NCBI RefSeq assembly: GCF_027923465.1
Contig: NZ_BRLB01000012.1
Span: forward strand, 103,998-167,997
From: Vallitalea longa
GTDB taxonomy: Bacteria; Bacillota; Clostridia; Lachnospirales; Vallitaleaceae
Direction: 5' to 3'
Length of the DNA stretch: 64,000 nt
The notes beneath the pieces are model-generated. The model worked only from the letters and a program-made list of their open reading frames with translations, was not told the DNA's origin and made no database searches. Position numbers and translations under genes: made by a program. Positions 1 to 7,250 of the stretch are shown here, one piece after another (the first letter of the stretch is position 1; each line of letters begins with the position of its first letter).

Positions 1-13
1 TAAGGGTGATAGT

Positions 14-373
14 ATGAAATGTAGCAAAACACTTTTAAAGAATAAAATCAGCAAATCTATATTAATAGGTTATTTTATAATGCTTATAATCAGGATAATC
101 TTAGAAGTACCAAAAACTGATATGATGGTAATATTAAGTTATATCTTCGGATCCATTATAGGTATATCAGTTAGAATAGTTATTATAACATTATTTTGGA
201 TGGTAATTATGCCAAGGTACATTAATAATAATGAATTACGTATTATACAATTATTTCTAGGGATATTATTGATTCAATTAGCCTTTTTGGTATTTAATGT
301 AGAACTTTTTGAGATGTTCATTGTCTGTTCAATTGCAATTATTGTTAAAAGGGAATATAAAATTGGAATTTAA
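14..373 (+). CDS. Small hydrophobic membrane protein, unknown function
   Basis: This 119-residue protein is strongly hydrophobic, with three or four likely transmembrane segments (about residues 16-31, 40-66, 76-95 and 99-112) and a short basic N-terminus. An RBS-like GGGTG lies five bases before the ATG. No enzymatic motif is visible and I do not recognise the family. It precedes a second membrane-anchored protein on the same strand, but a roughly 100-base gap makes co-transcription uncertain. The hydrophobicity and RBS make it likely to be a real gene; its role is unknown. Confidence 0.6.
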   Translation: MKCSKTLLKNKISKSILIGYFIMLIIRIILEVPKTDMMVILSYIFGSIIGISVRIVIITLFWMVIMPRYINNNELRIIQLFLGILLIQLAFLVFNVELFEMFIVCSIAIIVKREYKIGI

Positions 374-474
374 ATGCTTATATTATTGGTTGGGTATATA
401 TTCTCTTAGTTTTAAAATGTTTAGATTTTATAATTTATACTAATATTTATGTTCGTTTTATTGGAGGGGTAATA

Positions 475-1059
475 ATGAAAGCTTTTATAAGGGTACTAGT
501 TATAGGAGTAATAGTGCTATTGATTTTTGTATCATGGAATTATTGGGAAAAACCAATTAATTTTCAAGAGGAATGTATAGAATTCAGATTAGGTAGCGAT
601 GATTATAACAAAATAAATGTCAGTATAAAGGGAGTTGTAAGAAAAAGCTTATTAAGAAAAGATACAGTAAGGATTAATATGATTATAGGAAACAAAGATA
701 TACCTGATTTTGATGAACATAAAAATGTATTTCCATTGAACTTCAGTGGTAAAGTAGCTATTGATAATAAACCGGTTTTTAAGAATGTTAATTATATGGA
801 ACAAGATCTTATAAAATTTGATAATTATTACATGATACGTATCTCTTATCAATATTATAGAGGAAAAATATTAAATGAAGTATTTGGTGTATTATATTTT
901 GATAAGAAGTTCAGTAAAATGTTTATTACTGTAGATGATAAAGATAATGAATCAGGATATTCATGGACAGGAAAAGATGGTAAAGTGATTGTTTCTGAAT
1001 TAGATATAGAAGGTGCATTACAATTTATTAGTGGTCTGACAGAATGGAATCTTAATTAA
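475..1059 (+). CDS. Membrane-anchored protein of unknown function
   Basis: The 194-residue product has one N-terminal hydrophobic segment (about residues 4-23, ending near WNYW) followed by a soluble, beta-rich, charged domain, so it is probably anchored in the membrane and exposed outside. There is no lipobox cysteine. A strong RBS (TTGGAGGGG) precedes the ATG. I recognise no family. A decayed copy of its middle section (the stretch reading roughly VFKNVNYMEQ) lies about 1.1 kb downstream near position 1870, which suggests the gene once belonged to a duplicated set. A very short membrane-protein gene follows 26 bases after its stop. Confidence 0.65.
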   Translation: MKAFIRVLVIGVIVLLIFVSWNYWEKPINFQEECIEFRLGSDDYNKINVSIKGVVRKSLLRKDTVRINMIIGNKDIPDFDEHKNVFPLNFSGKVAIDNKPVFKNVNYMEQDLIKFDNYYMIRISYQYYRGKILNEVFGVLYFDKKFSKMFITVDDKDNESGYSWTGKDGKVIVSELDIEGALQFISGLTEWNLN

Positions 1060-1085
1060 AATAAAATGATATCAGGAGAGAAAAT

Positions 1086-1226
1086 ATGGATTATATTAGT
1101 GGGATGGTGATTCTACCCTATATAGAATCAATATTAAGAATAGGTATGTATTTTGCAATTATAATATTTGCAATTAAAGGAGTACAAGCATTAAATATTT
1201 ATATTAATAGAAATAGTGGGAGATAG
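1086..1226 (+). CDS. 46-residue single-pass membrane peptide
   Basis: A short reading frame encodes 46 residues, with RBS-like AGGAGAG about five bases before the ATG. The protein begins MDYISGMVIL and has a hydrophobic helix at about residues 20-32, ending in a short polar tail (NRNSGR). It sits 26 bases after the previous gene and 40 bases before a GNAT gene, as expected for a translated small gene in an operon. No function is recognised; the size would allow a small membrane regulator or subunit. The RBS, position and hydrophobic helix support it, but its short length limits certainty. Confidence 0.45.
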   Translation: MDYISGMVILPYIESILRIGMYFAIIIFAIKGVQALNIYINRNSGR

Positions 1227-1266
1227 TTAAATGATTTTAAATATTAATATGTTGTGAGGTGACAAA

Positions 1267-1812
1267 ATGTTAATACAACATGAAGATATAGTTATAAGAA
1301 ATGCAGAATTGAAGGATTCTAAAATACTTTGTGAATGGTGGAATAATGGTGAGATAATGGCACACGCTGGATTTCCACATGGACTTGAAACTACAGAAGA
1401 AAAGATTAAGAATGATTTGAAAAATGATTCTGATGAAACGCGTAGAAGATTAATTATTGAATACAACATTGAGCCAATAGGAGAAATGTCATATAGGTAT
1501 ATAGGTTGCAATACTGCTGAAATGGGAATAAAAATTTGTGATGTTACAAGACAGAATAAAGGATTAGGTACAATAATACTTAAATTATTTATTACTAGTT
1601 TATTTGATGAATACAATGTGAAAAAAATTGTATTAGATACTAATCTTAATAATAAGAGAGCTCAACATGTTTATGAAAAAATAGGTTTCAAACAAGTGAA
1701 AACCAATTATGATTCATGGAAAAATCAACTGGGTGAGTTACAGTCTTTCATTTATTATGAGTTATCAAAAGAACATTTTGTTAATTTAAATACATTTTAT
1801 AAAAATTTTTGA
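1267..1812 (+). CDS. GNAT-family N-acetyltransferase (RimJ/RimL-like)
   Basis: The 181-residue protein has a GNAT acetyl-CoA-binding fold. The N-terminal strand-helix (IRNAELKDSKILCEWWNN) resembles RimJ/RimL-type acetyltransferases. Motif A is visible as TRQNKGLGT near residue 100, and a C-terminal NxxAxxxYEKIGF signature near residue 140 is typical of the family. It should move an acetyl group from acetyl-CoA to an amine in the cytoplasm; the acceptor (ribosomal protein, aminoglycoside or metabolite) cannot be told from sequence. The start follows a GAGGTGA RBS. The tail after residue 165 is not conserved GNAT sequence. Confidence 0.85.
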   Translation: MLIQHEDIVIRNAELKDSKILCEWWNNGEIMAHAGFPHGLETTEEKIKNDLKNDSDETRRRLIIEYNIEPIGEMSYRYIGCNTAEMGIKICDVTRQNKGLGTIILKLFITSLFDEYNVKKIVLDTNLNNKRAQHVYEKIGFKQVKTNYDSWKNQLGELQSFIYYELSKEHFVNLNTFYKNF

Positions 1813-1865
1813 TTTCAATATTGAAAAATTATAGAACATTACGCTTAACGTATTATTGATTATGA

Positions 1866-1912
1866 TTCAGTTTTAAAAATGTTAACTATGTGGAACAGAG
1901 TGTTATTTAATA
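1866..1912 (+). pseudogene. Decayed fragment of a paralogue of the 475-1059 gene
   Basis: The DNA around 1870-1908 matches the middle of the upstream gene at 775-815 closely. If one T is restored in the run after GTTTT, it reads VFKNVNYVEQSVI, against VFKNVNYMEQDLI in the intact gene. No open frame surrounds it. It is best read as the remnant of a duplicated copy that lost its ends and shifted frame. The alignment was made by eye over about 45 bases, so confidence is modest. Confidence 0.4.
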
Positions 1913-1957
1913 AAAAAATATAAGATATTATGATAATAAATATGGGGGATGATTTTA

Positions 1958-2509
1958 GTGGTATTAGAAACAGATAGATTATTCATAAGAAGATTTTGTC
2001 CTGAAGATTGGAGTGATATGTATGATTACCTTTCACAGGAACAAGTTGTCAAGTATGAACCATATAATGTTTTAAGTAAAGAAGAATGCAAACAGCTTGC
2101 GATTGCACGATCAGATAATAAAGCTTTTTGGGCAGTATGTTTAAAAGTAAATAATAAGTTGATAGGCAATGTTTATTTTCAGCAACAGAAGCCAGAAGAA
2201 TTCTTAACATGGGAAATCGGTTATGTATTCAATCCAACATACTATAAAAAAGGTTATGCAACGGAAGCTTGTAAAAGAGTCATGAAATATGGCTTTGAAA
2301 ATTTGGGAGTTCATCGGATTATTGGTAAATGTAATCCTGAAAATACTTCTTCATGGAGGTTATTAGAACGACTTATGATGAGAAAAGAAGGATATTTCAA
2401 GAAAATAGCATTTTTCTCAAAATCTGATAATGGGCAACCTATATGGCATGATTGTTATCAGTATGCTATATTGGATGAAGAATTTCTATCAGATAGCATA
2501 GAAAGATAG
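1958..2509 (+). CDS. GNAT-family N-acetyltransferase (RimL-like)
   Basis: A cytoplasmic acetyltransferase of the RimJ/RimL group (Acetyltransf_3). It opens with the classical VLETDRLFIRRF and has a motif A region (GYVFNPTYYKKGYATEA) followed by HRIIGKCNPENTSSWRLLERL. I chose GTG at 1958 rather than ATG at 1949: the GGGGG RBS at 1944-1948 directly abuts the ATG but stands nine bases from the GTG, and translation from the GTG gives the family-typical N-terminus. The product is 183 residues. The acceptor substrate is unknown. It is one of two unrelated-looking GNAT genes within 1.3 kb. Confidence 0.85.
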   Translation: MVLETDRLFIRRFCPEDWSDMYDYLSQEQVVKYEPYNVLSKEECKQLAIARSDNKAFWAVCLKVNNKLIGNVYFQQQKPEEFLTWEIGYVFNPTYYKKGYATEACKRVMKYGFENLGVHRIIGKCNPENTSSWRLLERLMMRKEGYFKKIAFFSKSDNGQPIWHDCYQYAILDEEFLSDSIER

Positions 2510-2585
2510 TATTTGAAAAAAATATTAACTTTAATTAGGTAAAAATATAAATGGTTTAGATATTGTAAAGTGAGGTGGAAGTGTT

Positions 2586-3239
2586 ATGCCTTTTGCAATG
2601 ACACATCTGTTGATTGCACATAATATAATAAAAGATACACCACAAATTAAAAACCCCAACGATTTTATGCTAGGATCTGTTGCACCTGATTCTGTACATA
2701 ACCGCAGTAACTATGACAGCGATATGAAATTCAAAAGTCATCTTTGTGTAGGGAATGAGAAGTGGGGTAGAGTTACCAATAATGATGAGTGGGCTAAAAA
2801 TGTACTAGCCTTTCTAGATAAGAATAGGAATGCTAATAATAAAGACTTCATTTATGGTTATTGTTGCCATATATTAGCTGATATCCAGAATAATATCAAG
2901 ATATGGACACCGTTCAGAAAATCTATTGAGGGTAACAGTGAAAAAGGTAATATGTATCATGAAGAATCATACATAATTGATTATGAATTGTACTTACATC
3001 CAGAACGAAAGAAGATATGGGAATATCTAGAGAAGTCAACAGCATATGACATAAATGATATTGTAAAAGAATCAGAAATCAATCTAATGAAGCAACGGAT
3101 TCTTGGAGAAAGCTATGTAGATAGGGAATCTATAGATGTATCTGAAAATGAATATGTTACACTACCAAATATTATAGAATTCATAAGCGAGGAATCAAAA
3201 TACATTAAGAATATCTTATATGGTAAAACCTGGTTATAG
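2586..3239 (+). CDS. Zinc-dependent phospholipase C-like protein, probably frameshifted at its C-terminus
   Basis: The N-terminus (MPFAMTHLLIAHNI, then NPNDFMLGSVAPDSVH) matches the zinc-dependent phospholipase C / HD-like hydrolase family (Zn_dep_PLPC), with histidines and aspartates suited to metal binding, including HILADIQ near residue 98. The frame closes at 3239 after 217 residues. The +1 frame, however, stays open from about 3222 to a TGA at 3357 and reads as credible protein (KPGYSGIILNCGNTSN, then LDEARSYYKEISEV). A one-base indel near 3222-3232 has therefore probably removed about 40 C-terminal residues, or is a sequencing error. The RBS is GAGGTGGAAG. Substrate and activity are not shown. 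Confidence 0.7.
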   Translation: MPFAMTHLLIAHNIIKDTPQIKNPNDFMLGSVAPDSVHNRSNYDSDMKFKSHLCVGNEKWGRVTNNDEWAKNVLAFLDKNRNANNKDFIYGYCCHILADIQNNIKIWTPFRKSIEGNSEKGNMYHEESYIIDYELYLHPERKKIWEYLEKSTAYDINDIVKESEINLMKQRILGESYVDRESIDVSENEYVTLPNIIEFISEESKYIKNILYGKTWL

Positions 3240-3380
3240 TGGTATAATATTAAATTGTGGTAATACATCAAATATAGATTTAGATGAAGCACGAAGTTAT
3301 TATAAGGAGATTTCAGAGGTAACATGTAGCCTTATAAAAGATAGTCTTGTAAAATGAGAGATGGTGAAAACATATTTATA

Positions 3381-3409
3381 TTGACTGTCACAAAAAAGGA
3401 TTGTATAAT
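3381..3409 (+). promoter_or_regulatory. Sigma-A promoter of araD
   Basis: TTGACT at 3381-3386 and TATAAT at 3404-3409 are separated by exactly 17 bases. Transcription would start near 3416, just upstream of the double-hairpin leader. Confidence 0.8.
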
Positions 3410-3430
3410 AAAAAAAAGAATAAAGTTGAT

Positions 3431-3478
3431 TTAGTACTTATGGTAGGTACTAAAATGATAAGGTTATGAAAGCCTTAT
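3431..3478 (+). promoter_or_regulatory. Candidate ANTAR double-hairpin antitermination site (leader A, araD)
   Basis: Hairpin 1 is TTAGTAC/GTACTAA (3431-3437 with 3447-3453) around the nine-base segment TTATGGTAG. Four bases later hairpin 2 is ATAAGG/CCTTAT (3458-3463 with 3473-3478) around TTATGAAAG. The 3' arm of hairpin 2 is also the 5' arm of the terminator that follows, so the two structures exclude each other. This matches the layout of RNA targets bound by ANTAR-domain regulators; one is encoded 3 kb downstream. The family's six-base loop rule (A at 1, G at 4, from memory) is not met exactly, so the loop register is uncertain. Confidence 0.7.
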
Positions 3479-3529
3479 AGATTATATTTCGGAGAAAAAA
3501 CTCTGTAAATACATCTATAAGGTTTTTTT
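3473..3529 (+). terminator. Attenuator terminator of the araD leader
   Basis: CCTTATAGAT (3473-3482) pairs perfectly with ATCTATAAGG (3513-3522), followed by seven Ts. It lies in the 5' leader before araD, so it should stop transcription unless the overlapping hairpin 2 is stabilised. Confidence 0.8.
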
Positions 3530-3626
3530 GTTTTTATTCAAATATCTAGTAGTGGAATGGGAGATTACAACATTAAATTTATTGATTAAAATGCTACAAA
3601 AAAATGACAAGGAGGGTTTAACTAAA

Positions 3627-4337
3627 ATGCTAGAAGAACTTAAACGAGAAGTATATGAAGCCAATATGGAATTATCAAAACGTAATCTAGTGGTCTATAC
3701 ATGGGGAAATGTTTCTGGATTTGATTCTGATGCAGGATTGGTTGCAATTAAACCAAGTGGTATATCATATGATGATTTGAAGGCAGAGGATATTGTTTTG
3801 GTTGATTTTGATTGTAACGTGGTTGAAGGAGAACTTAATCCATCATCAGATACGAAAACACATATTGAATTATATAAAGCATTCAATGAGGTCAAAGGAA
3901 TCGTTCATACCCATTCACCTTGGGCTACTAGCTTCGCTCAAGCAGGGATAGGAATAAAACCATTTGGAACTACTCATGCAGATTATTTTTGGGGAGAAAT
4001 ACCTTGCACCAGATTGATGGAAGAAAACGAAACATATGATTATGAAAGAAGTACAGGGAAATTGATTGTAGAAACATTTGAAGGTAGAGGACCATTGGAG
4101 ATTCCAGCAGTTCTAGTGAATGAACATGGCCCATTTACTTGGGGAAAAACACCTGCAGAAGCCATTTACCATGCTGTTGTTCTAGAAGAAGTAGCTAAAA
4201 TGGCTTTTCGGACTCAATTGCTTCGTAGAAACCAAGATACTGAATCCATGCAGCAGATCATACTGGACAAACATTTTCTTAGGAAACATGGGAAAAATGC
4301 TTATTACGGTCAACAGAAAGAGAGTAATATAGATTGA
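3627..4337 (+). CDS. araD: L-ribulose-5-phosphate 4-epimerase
   Basis: This class II aldolase-family enzyme interconverts L-ribulose 5-phosphate and D-xylulose 5-phosphate, feeding pentoses or pentitols into the pentose phosphate pathway in the cytoplasm. With the start at 3627 (RBS AAGGAGGG) the protein has 236 residues, close to the 231 of E. coli AraD. The zinc ligands are visible as His94 and His96 (GIVHTHSPWATS) and His167 (NEHGPFTWGK), and the GTTHADYFWGEIPCTR signature is present. An ATG upstream at 3528 overlaps the terminator and lacks an RBS. It has its own promoter and leader attenuator, sharing regulatory hairpins with the transporter locus downstream. No L-arabinose isomerase gene is present. 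Confidence 0.93.
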   Translation: MLEELKREVYEANMELSKRNLVVYTWGNVSGFDSDAGLVAIKPSGISYDDLKAEDIVLVDFDCNVVEGELNPSSDTKTHIELYKAFNEVKGIVHTHSPWATSFAQAGIGIKPFGTTHADYFWGEIPCTRLMEENETYDYERSTGKLIVETFEGRGPLEIPAVLVNEHGPFTWGKTPAEAIYHAVVLEEVAKMAFRTQLLRRNQDTESMQQIILDKHFLRKHGKNAYYGQQKESNID

Positions 4338-4496
4338 ATTAGATTGGTAGAGGTTTTTGTACAATATGGCTTATAAATATGATTTATAGACCGTAAATTA
4401 TATATTTGTAATATAAAAAATATATTACCTTAGCAATGTTATGTATTTTTTTACTATAAAACACCAACTAATAAATAAAAAATATGTACAAAATGC

Positions 4497-4525
4497 TTGA
4501 CAGCTAAAAATAACTGCTGTATAAT
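4497..4525 (+). promoter_or_regulatory. Consensus sigma-A promoter of the sensor kinase operon
   Basis: A perfect TTGACA at 4497-4502 and a perfect TATAAT at 4520-4525 are separated by 17 bases. Such a strong promoter fits control by attenuation rather than by weak initiation. Confidence 0.9.
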
Positions 4526-4543
4526 ATAAACACGATATAAAAC

Positions 4544-4588
4544 AATTCACTTATGGTTGGTGAATTATTGAAAAGGTCTAGAATGCCT
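4544..4588 (+). promoter_or_regulatory. Candidate ANTAR double-hairpin site (leader B, kinase-regulator operon)
   Basis: Hairpin 1 is AATTCAC/GTGAATT (4544-4550 with 4560-4566) around TTATGGTTG, nearly the same nine bases as in leader A. Seven bases on, a weaker hairpin 2, AGG/CCT, encloses TCTAGAATG and overlaps the following terminator. The two genes downstream encode the kinase and the ANTAR regulator, so the site would make the system autoregulated. Hairpin 2 has only three strong pairs and is the least convincing of the six. Confidence 0.6.
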
Positions 4589-4636
4589 AGTATGTATGTT
4601 CTTTTTGTTTTGCATACATTATGGGTATTTTTTCTT
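4586..4636 (+). terminator. Attenuator terminator before the sensor kinase gene
   Basis: The core stem ATGTATG/CATACAT (4592-4598 with 4613-4619) extends outward, with two mismatches, to CC/GG, and is followed by TATTTTTTCTTTT. It lies between the promoter and the start codon. Confidence 0.65.
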
Positions 4637-4663
4637 TTATGCAGTTAATGGAGGAATTCATTT

Positions 4664-6526
4664 TTGGATGATAATATTATATTACAGATTAAGAATTTAA
4701 GTGGACATAGTTTAGATGGTTTCCAAATCCATGATATCAATTTGAATTTGAGTGTTTCAGAGATTCATTTTATTGTAGGAGAAAACAATTCTGGACAGAA
4801 GGCATTTATCAATACTCTGGCAGGAGTTACCCCTAAGATCAAAGGTGAAATTGTTTATAAGGGACAAGTCTTAAGGAATTCTTTTAAAGTAGGTAGTGAT
4901 AGTGAAGTATCATTTTTGTCTCAAGAGAATACATTAGTTGATGACCTTACTATTGCTGAAAATCTTGCATTGATGAAATTCCCAAAAACAAAAGGGTTTG
5001 GATTGATTAAGTGGAAGCAAGTTGAGAAGCAAGCCAAGAAAATTCTAGAACGCATTAATATTGATATCAATGTAGATATGAAAGTATCTAGTCTCACAGA
5101 TGAAAACAGAAAATTAGTCGAGATAGCTAAGGTTTTTATCGGTAATCCTAAAATTGTTGTTTTGTTTGAACCAACTGAGAAGTTAAGTACAAGAACAGTC
5201 ATTAAATTATATGATTTCCTTAGAGAATATAAGAAGAATGGCGTAAGTATGATATATGTCACTAAGAACTGGCAGGAAGCTTTAAAGATAGCTGACAATA
5301 TTTCTGTTTTATACAAAGGTAGGATAAAGGGAAGATTCACAGGTAAAGAAGTGAAGAACAATCCTCAGGAACTGCTTAATATCCTCAACAACAACCATTA
5401 CAAAAAGAATGAGCTGGATAGAGATTATGAAAGCAAGGAAATACTTGATTCCATTTTCAAAGCGGCTGAATTTCTAACATCAGAATATGAGTTAAAAGAT
5501 GTATTGCTGTTCTTGGCCGAAAGTGTAACGAAGGCAATGAATGCCGATGGTTGCAGAATTGATTTATTGGATGTAAATACGGATTCAATCATCGATACTT
5601 TCAAGATTTTCAAGATAAACGATTTACATGCAAAACTCAAAAAAGAATTCGTAATACGATTGATAAAAAAAGATACACTATATTATTCCAACCAACAAGA
5701 TAAAGAATTTGACAGTTTGTTTGAATATAAAGAAAATATCAGAACTATCATTTGTATTCCGCTTCTAGTAAGGTCTAGAGTATCAGGAGTTATACAGATA
5801 CTCTATAAGGATTTATATGTTCATTCTACTGATGAAGCAAAGTATTTACTTGCTTTTGCAAAACAAGCAGCAATAGCAATTGAAGATACAAGACTTATGG
5901 GGCGTTCAGCTTTACTTCAAGAAAGCCATCATAGAATTAAGAATAATCTTCAAGCCATAAGCAGTTTCATTATATTGCAAAAGAGATATTTGGATGAAGA
6001 ACAAAAAGAATTCTTGACTCCTGTTTTAGAAAATATAGTATCTAGAATTAAGAGTATTGCGGCAGTACACGATTTGTTATCAAAAGACCAAATAGGGAGA
6101 AGTATAATTAATATAAAGGATTTGGTTGGTGCTATCATAAAATTTATCAATGTGGATACAAGAGTTGAAATTAAGCTGGATATTGAAGATATGTTTATAC
6201 CGTACAGTAAAGCTACTTCAATAGCTCTTATAATAAATGAGCTAGTGAGTAATTGCAATAAACATGCTTTTCCAGATTTTGAAAAAAGGTATAATGCAAT
6301 CAATATAAAGGGTATTAGAAAAGATAATCAAGTTTTAATTATAATACATGATAATGGTTTGGGATTTAAAAAAGGTTTTGATATAGAAAAAGTAAATAGT
6401 TTAGGACTAACGATAGTATCTTCTATAATTAAAAATGAATTTGGAGGAGAAGTTGAATTTTCAAATGATCAGGGTGCCAAAATTGAACTAAGCCTATCAT
6501 CTTGTAAAGTATTTGTAGGTATGTAA
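4664..6526 (+). CDS. Sensor histidine kinase with degenerate ABC-ATPase, GAF, HisKA_2 and HATPase domains
   Basis: Residues 5-235 align with the first half of a ribose-type ABC ATPase, but every catalytic motif is altered. Walker A reads GENNSGQKAF (residues 39-48, Lys replaced by Gln45), the signature is SLTDENRKL, Walker B reads LFEPT (Asp replaced by Phe168) and the H-loop His is lost (VTKNW). Residues 260-412 form a GAF domain. The kinase core follows: HHRIKNNLQ (phospho-acceptor His422/423), the N-box ELVSN (Glu526, Asn530) and DNGLGF (Asp563), as in EutW-type kinases. No membrane segment is seen. A GGAGGA RBS selects the TTG start at 4664. The ANTAR response regulator gene follows 43 bases later, so the two probably form a phosphorelay. 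The altered ABC domain probably senses or binds rather than hydrolyses ATP; a role in monitoring the neighbouring transporter is inference. Confidence 0.88.
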   Translation: MDDNIILQIKNLSGHSLDGFQIHDINLNLSVSEIHFIVGENNSGQKAFINTLAGVTPKIKGEIVYKGQVLRNSFKVGSDSEVSFLSQENTLVDDLTIAENLALMKFPKTKGFGLIKWKQVEKQAKKILERINIDINVDMKVSSLTDENRKLVEIAKVFIGNPKIVVLFEPTEKLSTRTVIKLYDFLREYKKNGVSMIYVTKNWQEALKIADNISVLYKGRIKGRFTGKEVKNNPQELLNILNNNHYKKNELDRDYESKEILDSIFKAAEFLTSEYELKDVLLFLAESVTKAMNADGCRIDLLDVNTDSIIDTFKIFKINDLHAKLKKEFVIRLIKKDTLYYSNQQDKEFDSLFEYKENIRTIICIPLLVRSRVSGVIQILYKDLYVHSTDEAKYLLAFAKQAAIAIEDTRLMGRSALLQESHHRIKNNLQAISSFIILQKRYLDEEQKEFLTPVLENIVSRIKSIAAVHDLLSKDQIGRSIINIKDLVGAIIKFINVDTRVEIKLDIEDMFIPYSKATSIALIINELVSNCNKHAFPDFEKRYNAINIKGIRKDNQVLIIIHDNGLGFKKGFDIEKVNSLGLTIVSSIIKNEFGGEVEFSNDQGAKIELSLSSCKVFVGM

Positions 6527-6569
6527 GCAAGTATGAATAGACAATAGTGAAATGAAAGGAAAAGATGAT

Positions 6570-7145
6570 ATGAAAATTGTAATTGCAGAAGATGAGTATA
6601 TATCTTTGATGGGGTTAAAAGCTAATCTTGAAGAGCTTGGACATGAGGTTATTGGAGAAGCTACGGATGGATTAGCAGCAATAAAATTGACCTTGGAGAA
6701 ACAACCCGATATGATTATAATGGATGTCAATATGCCATTAATAGATGGTATCGAAGCGTTAAAAACAATTAATGAAAAATATTGTATTCCCAGTATTATT
6801 GTGAGTGGATACCATGAGGATAAATTAATCAAGAGAGCCAATGAGGTTGGAGTCTATAGTTATTTGATAAAGCCTATTTCAGAGAAGGACATTAAAGTGG
6901 CAATTGAAACTAGTATGTCAAGGTTCAATGAATATAAAAAGTTGTCAGCTAAACTAAAAAACACAACAAATCTTCTTGAATCTAGAAAATATATTGAAAA
7001 AGCAAAAGGAATATTGATGGACACTATGAATCTGAAAGAACCTGAAGCAATGAGAAAGTTACAGAAAATGAGTAGAGACAAGAATATAAAAATGATAAAA
7101 TTAGCTAAAAAAATAATTGAAGCTAAAGAAATTTTGAACAATTGA
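6570..7145 (+). CDS. ANTAR-domain response regulator, transcription antiterminator
   Basis: The receiver domain (residues 1-120) has the acidic pocket AEDE (residues 6-9), phospho-acceptor Asp52 (MIIMDVNMP), a switch Ser (IIVSGY) and Lys (YLIKPIS). The C-terminal region (about residues 128-188: YIEKAKGILMDTMNLKE, then AMRKLQKMSRD) is an ANTAR RNA-binding domain, as in EutV, AmiR and NasR. Such proteins, once activated, bind paired hairpins in mRNA leaders and prevent termination. The start at 6570 follows RBS AAAGGA; the ATG at 6552 contains that RBS. The partner kinase gene is upstream. Three candidate target leaders are visible within 4 kb, including one just after this gene's own stop codon. 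Confidence 0.93.
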   Translation: MKIVIAEDEYISLMGLKANLEELGHEVIGEATDGLAAIKLTLEKQPDMIIMDVNMPLIDGIEALKTINEKYCIPSIIVSGYHEDKLIKRANEVGVYSYLIKPISEKDIKVAIETSMSRFNEYKKLSAKLKNTTNLLESRKYIEKAKGILMDTMNLKEPEAMRKLQKMSRDKNIKMIKLAKKIIEAKEILNN

Positions 7146-7150
7146 ATCTA

Positions 7151-7198
7151 AAGTACTTATGAAAGGTACTTATATTATAAGGTCATGATAGCCTTATA
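7151..7198 (+). promoter_or_regulatory. Candidate ANTAR double-hairpin site (leader C, transporter operon)
   Basis: Hairpin 1 is AAGTAC/GTACTT (7151-7156 with 7166-7171) around TTATGAAAG. Four bases later hairpin 2 is TATAAGG/CCTTATA (7176-7182 with 7192-7198) around TCATGATAG. It begins only six bases after the regulator's stop codon, and I see no promoter between, so it probably acts on read-through from the kinase-regulator operon into the transporter genes. Confidence 0.7.
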
Positions 7199-7250
7199 GA
7201 CAGATGTTACAGAGTAATTCTGTGAATCTATCTATAAGGCTTTTATTTTA
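7192..7250 (+). terminator. Attenuator terminator before the ABC transporter genes
   Basis: CCTTATAGA (7192-7200) pairs with TCTATAAGG (7231-7239), with a smaller inner hairpin (ACAGAG/TTCTGT), and is followed by CTTTTATTTTA. The 5' arm is shared with hairpin 2 of leader C, so the two are mutually exclusive. Confidence 0.8.

Noticed and set aside
3528..3626. Upstream in-frame start for araD, adding 33 residues
   Set aside because: It overlaps the attenuator T-run, has no RBS, and the added residues are not part of the AraD family; ATG 3627 has AAGGAGGG.
4921..5361. Minus-strand frame of 146 residues inside the sensor kinase gene
   Set aside because: A shadow of a real, motif-rich gene on the plus strand; no RBS and no recognisable protein features.
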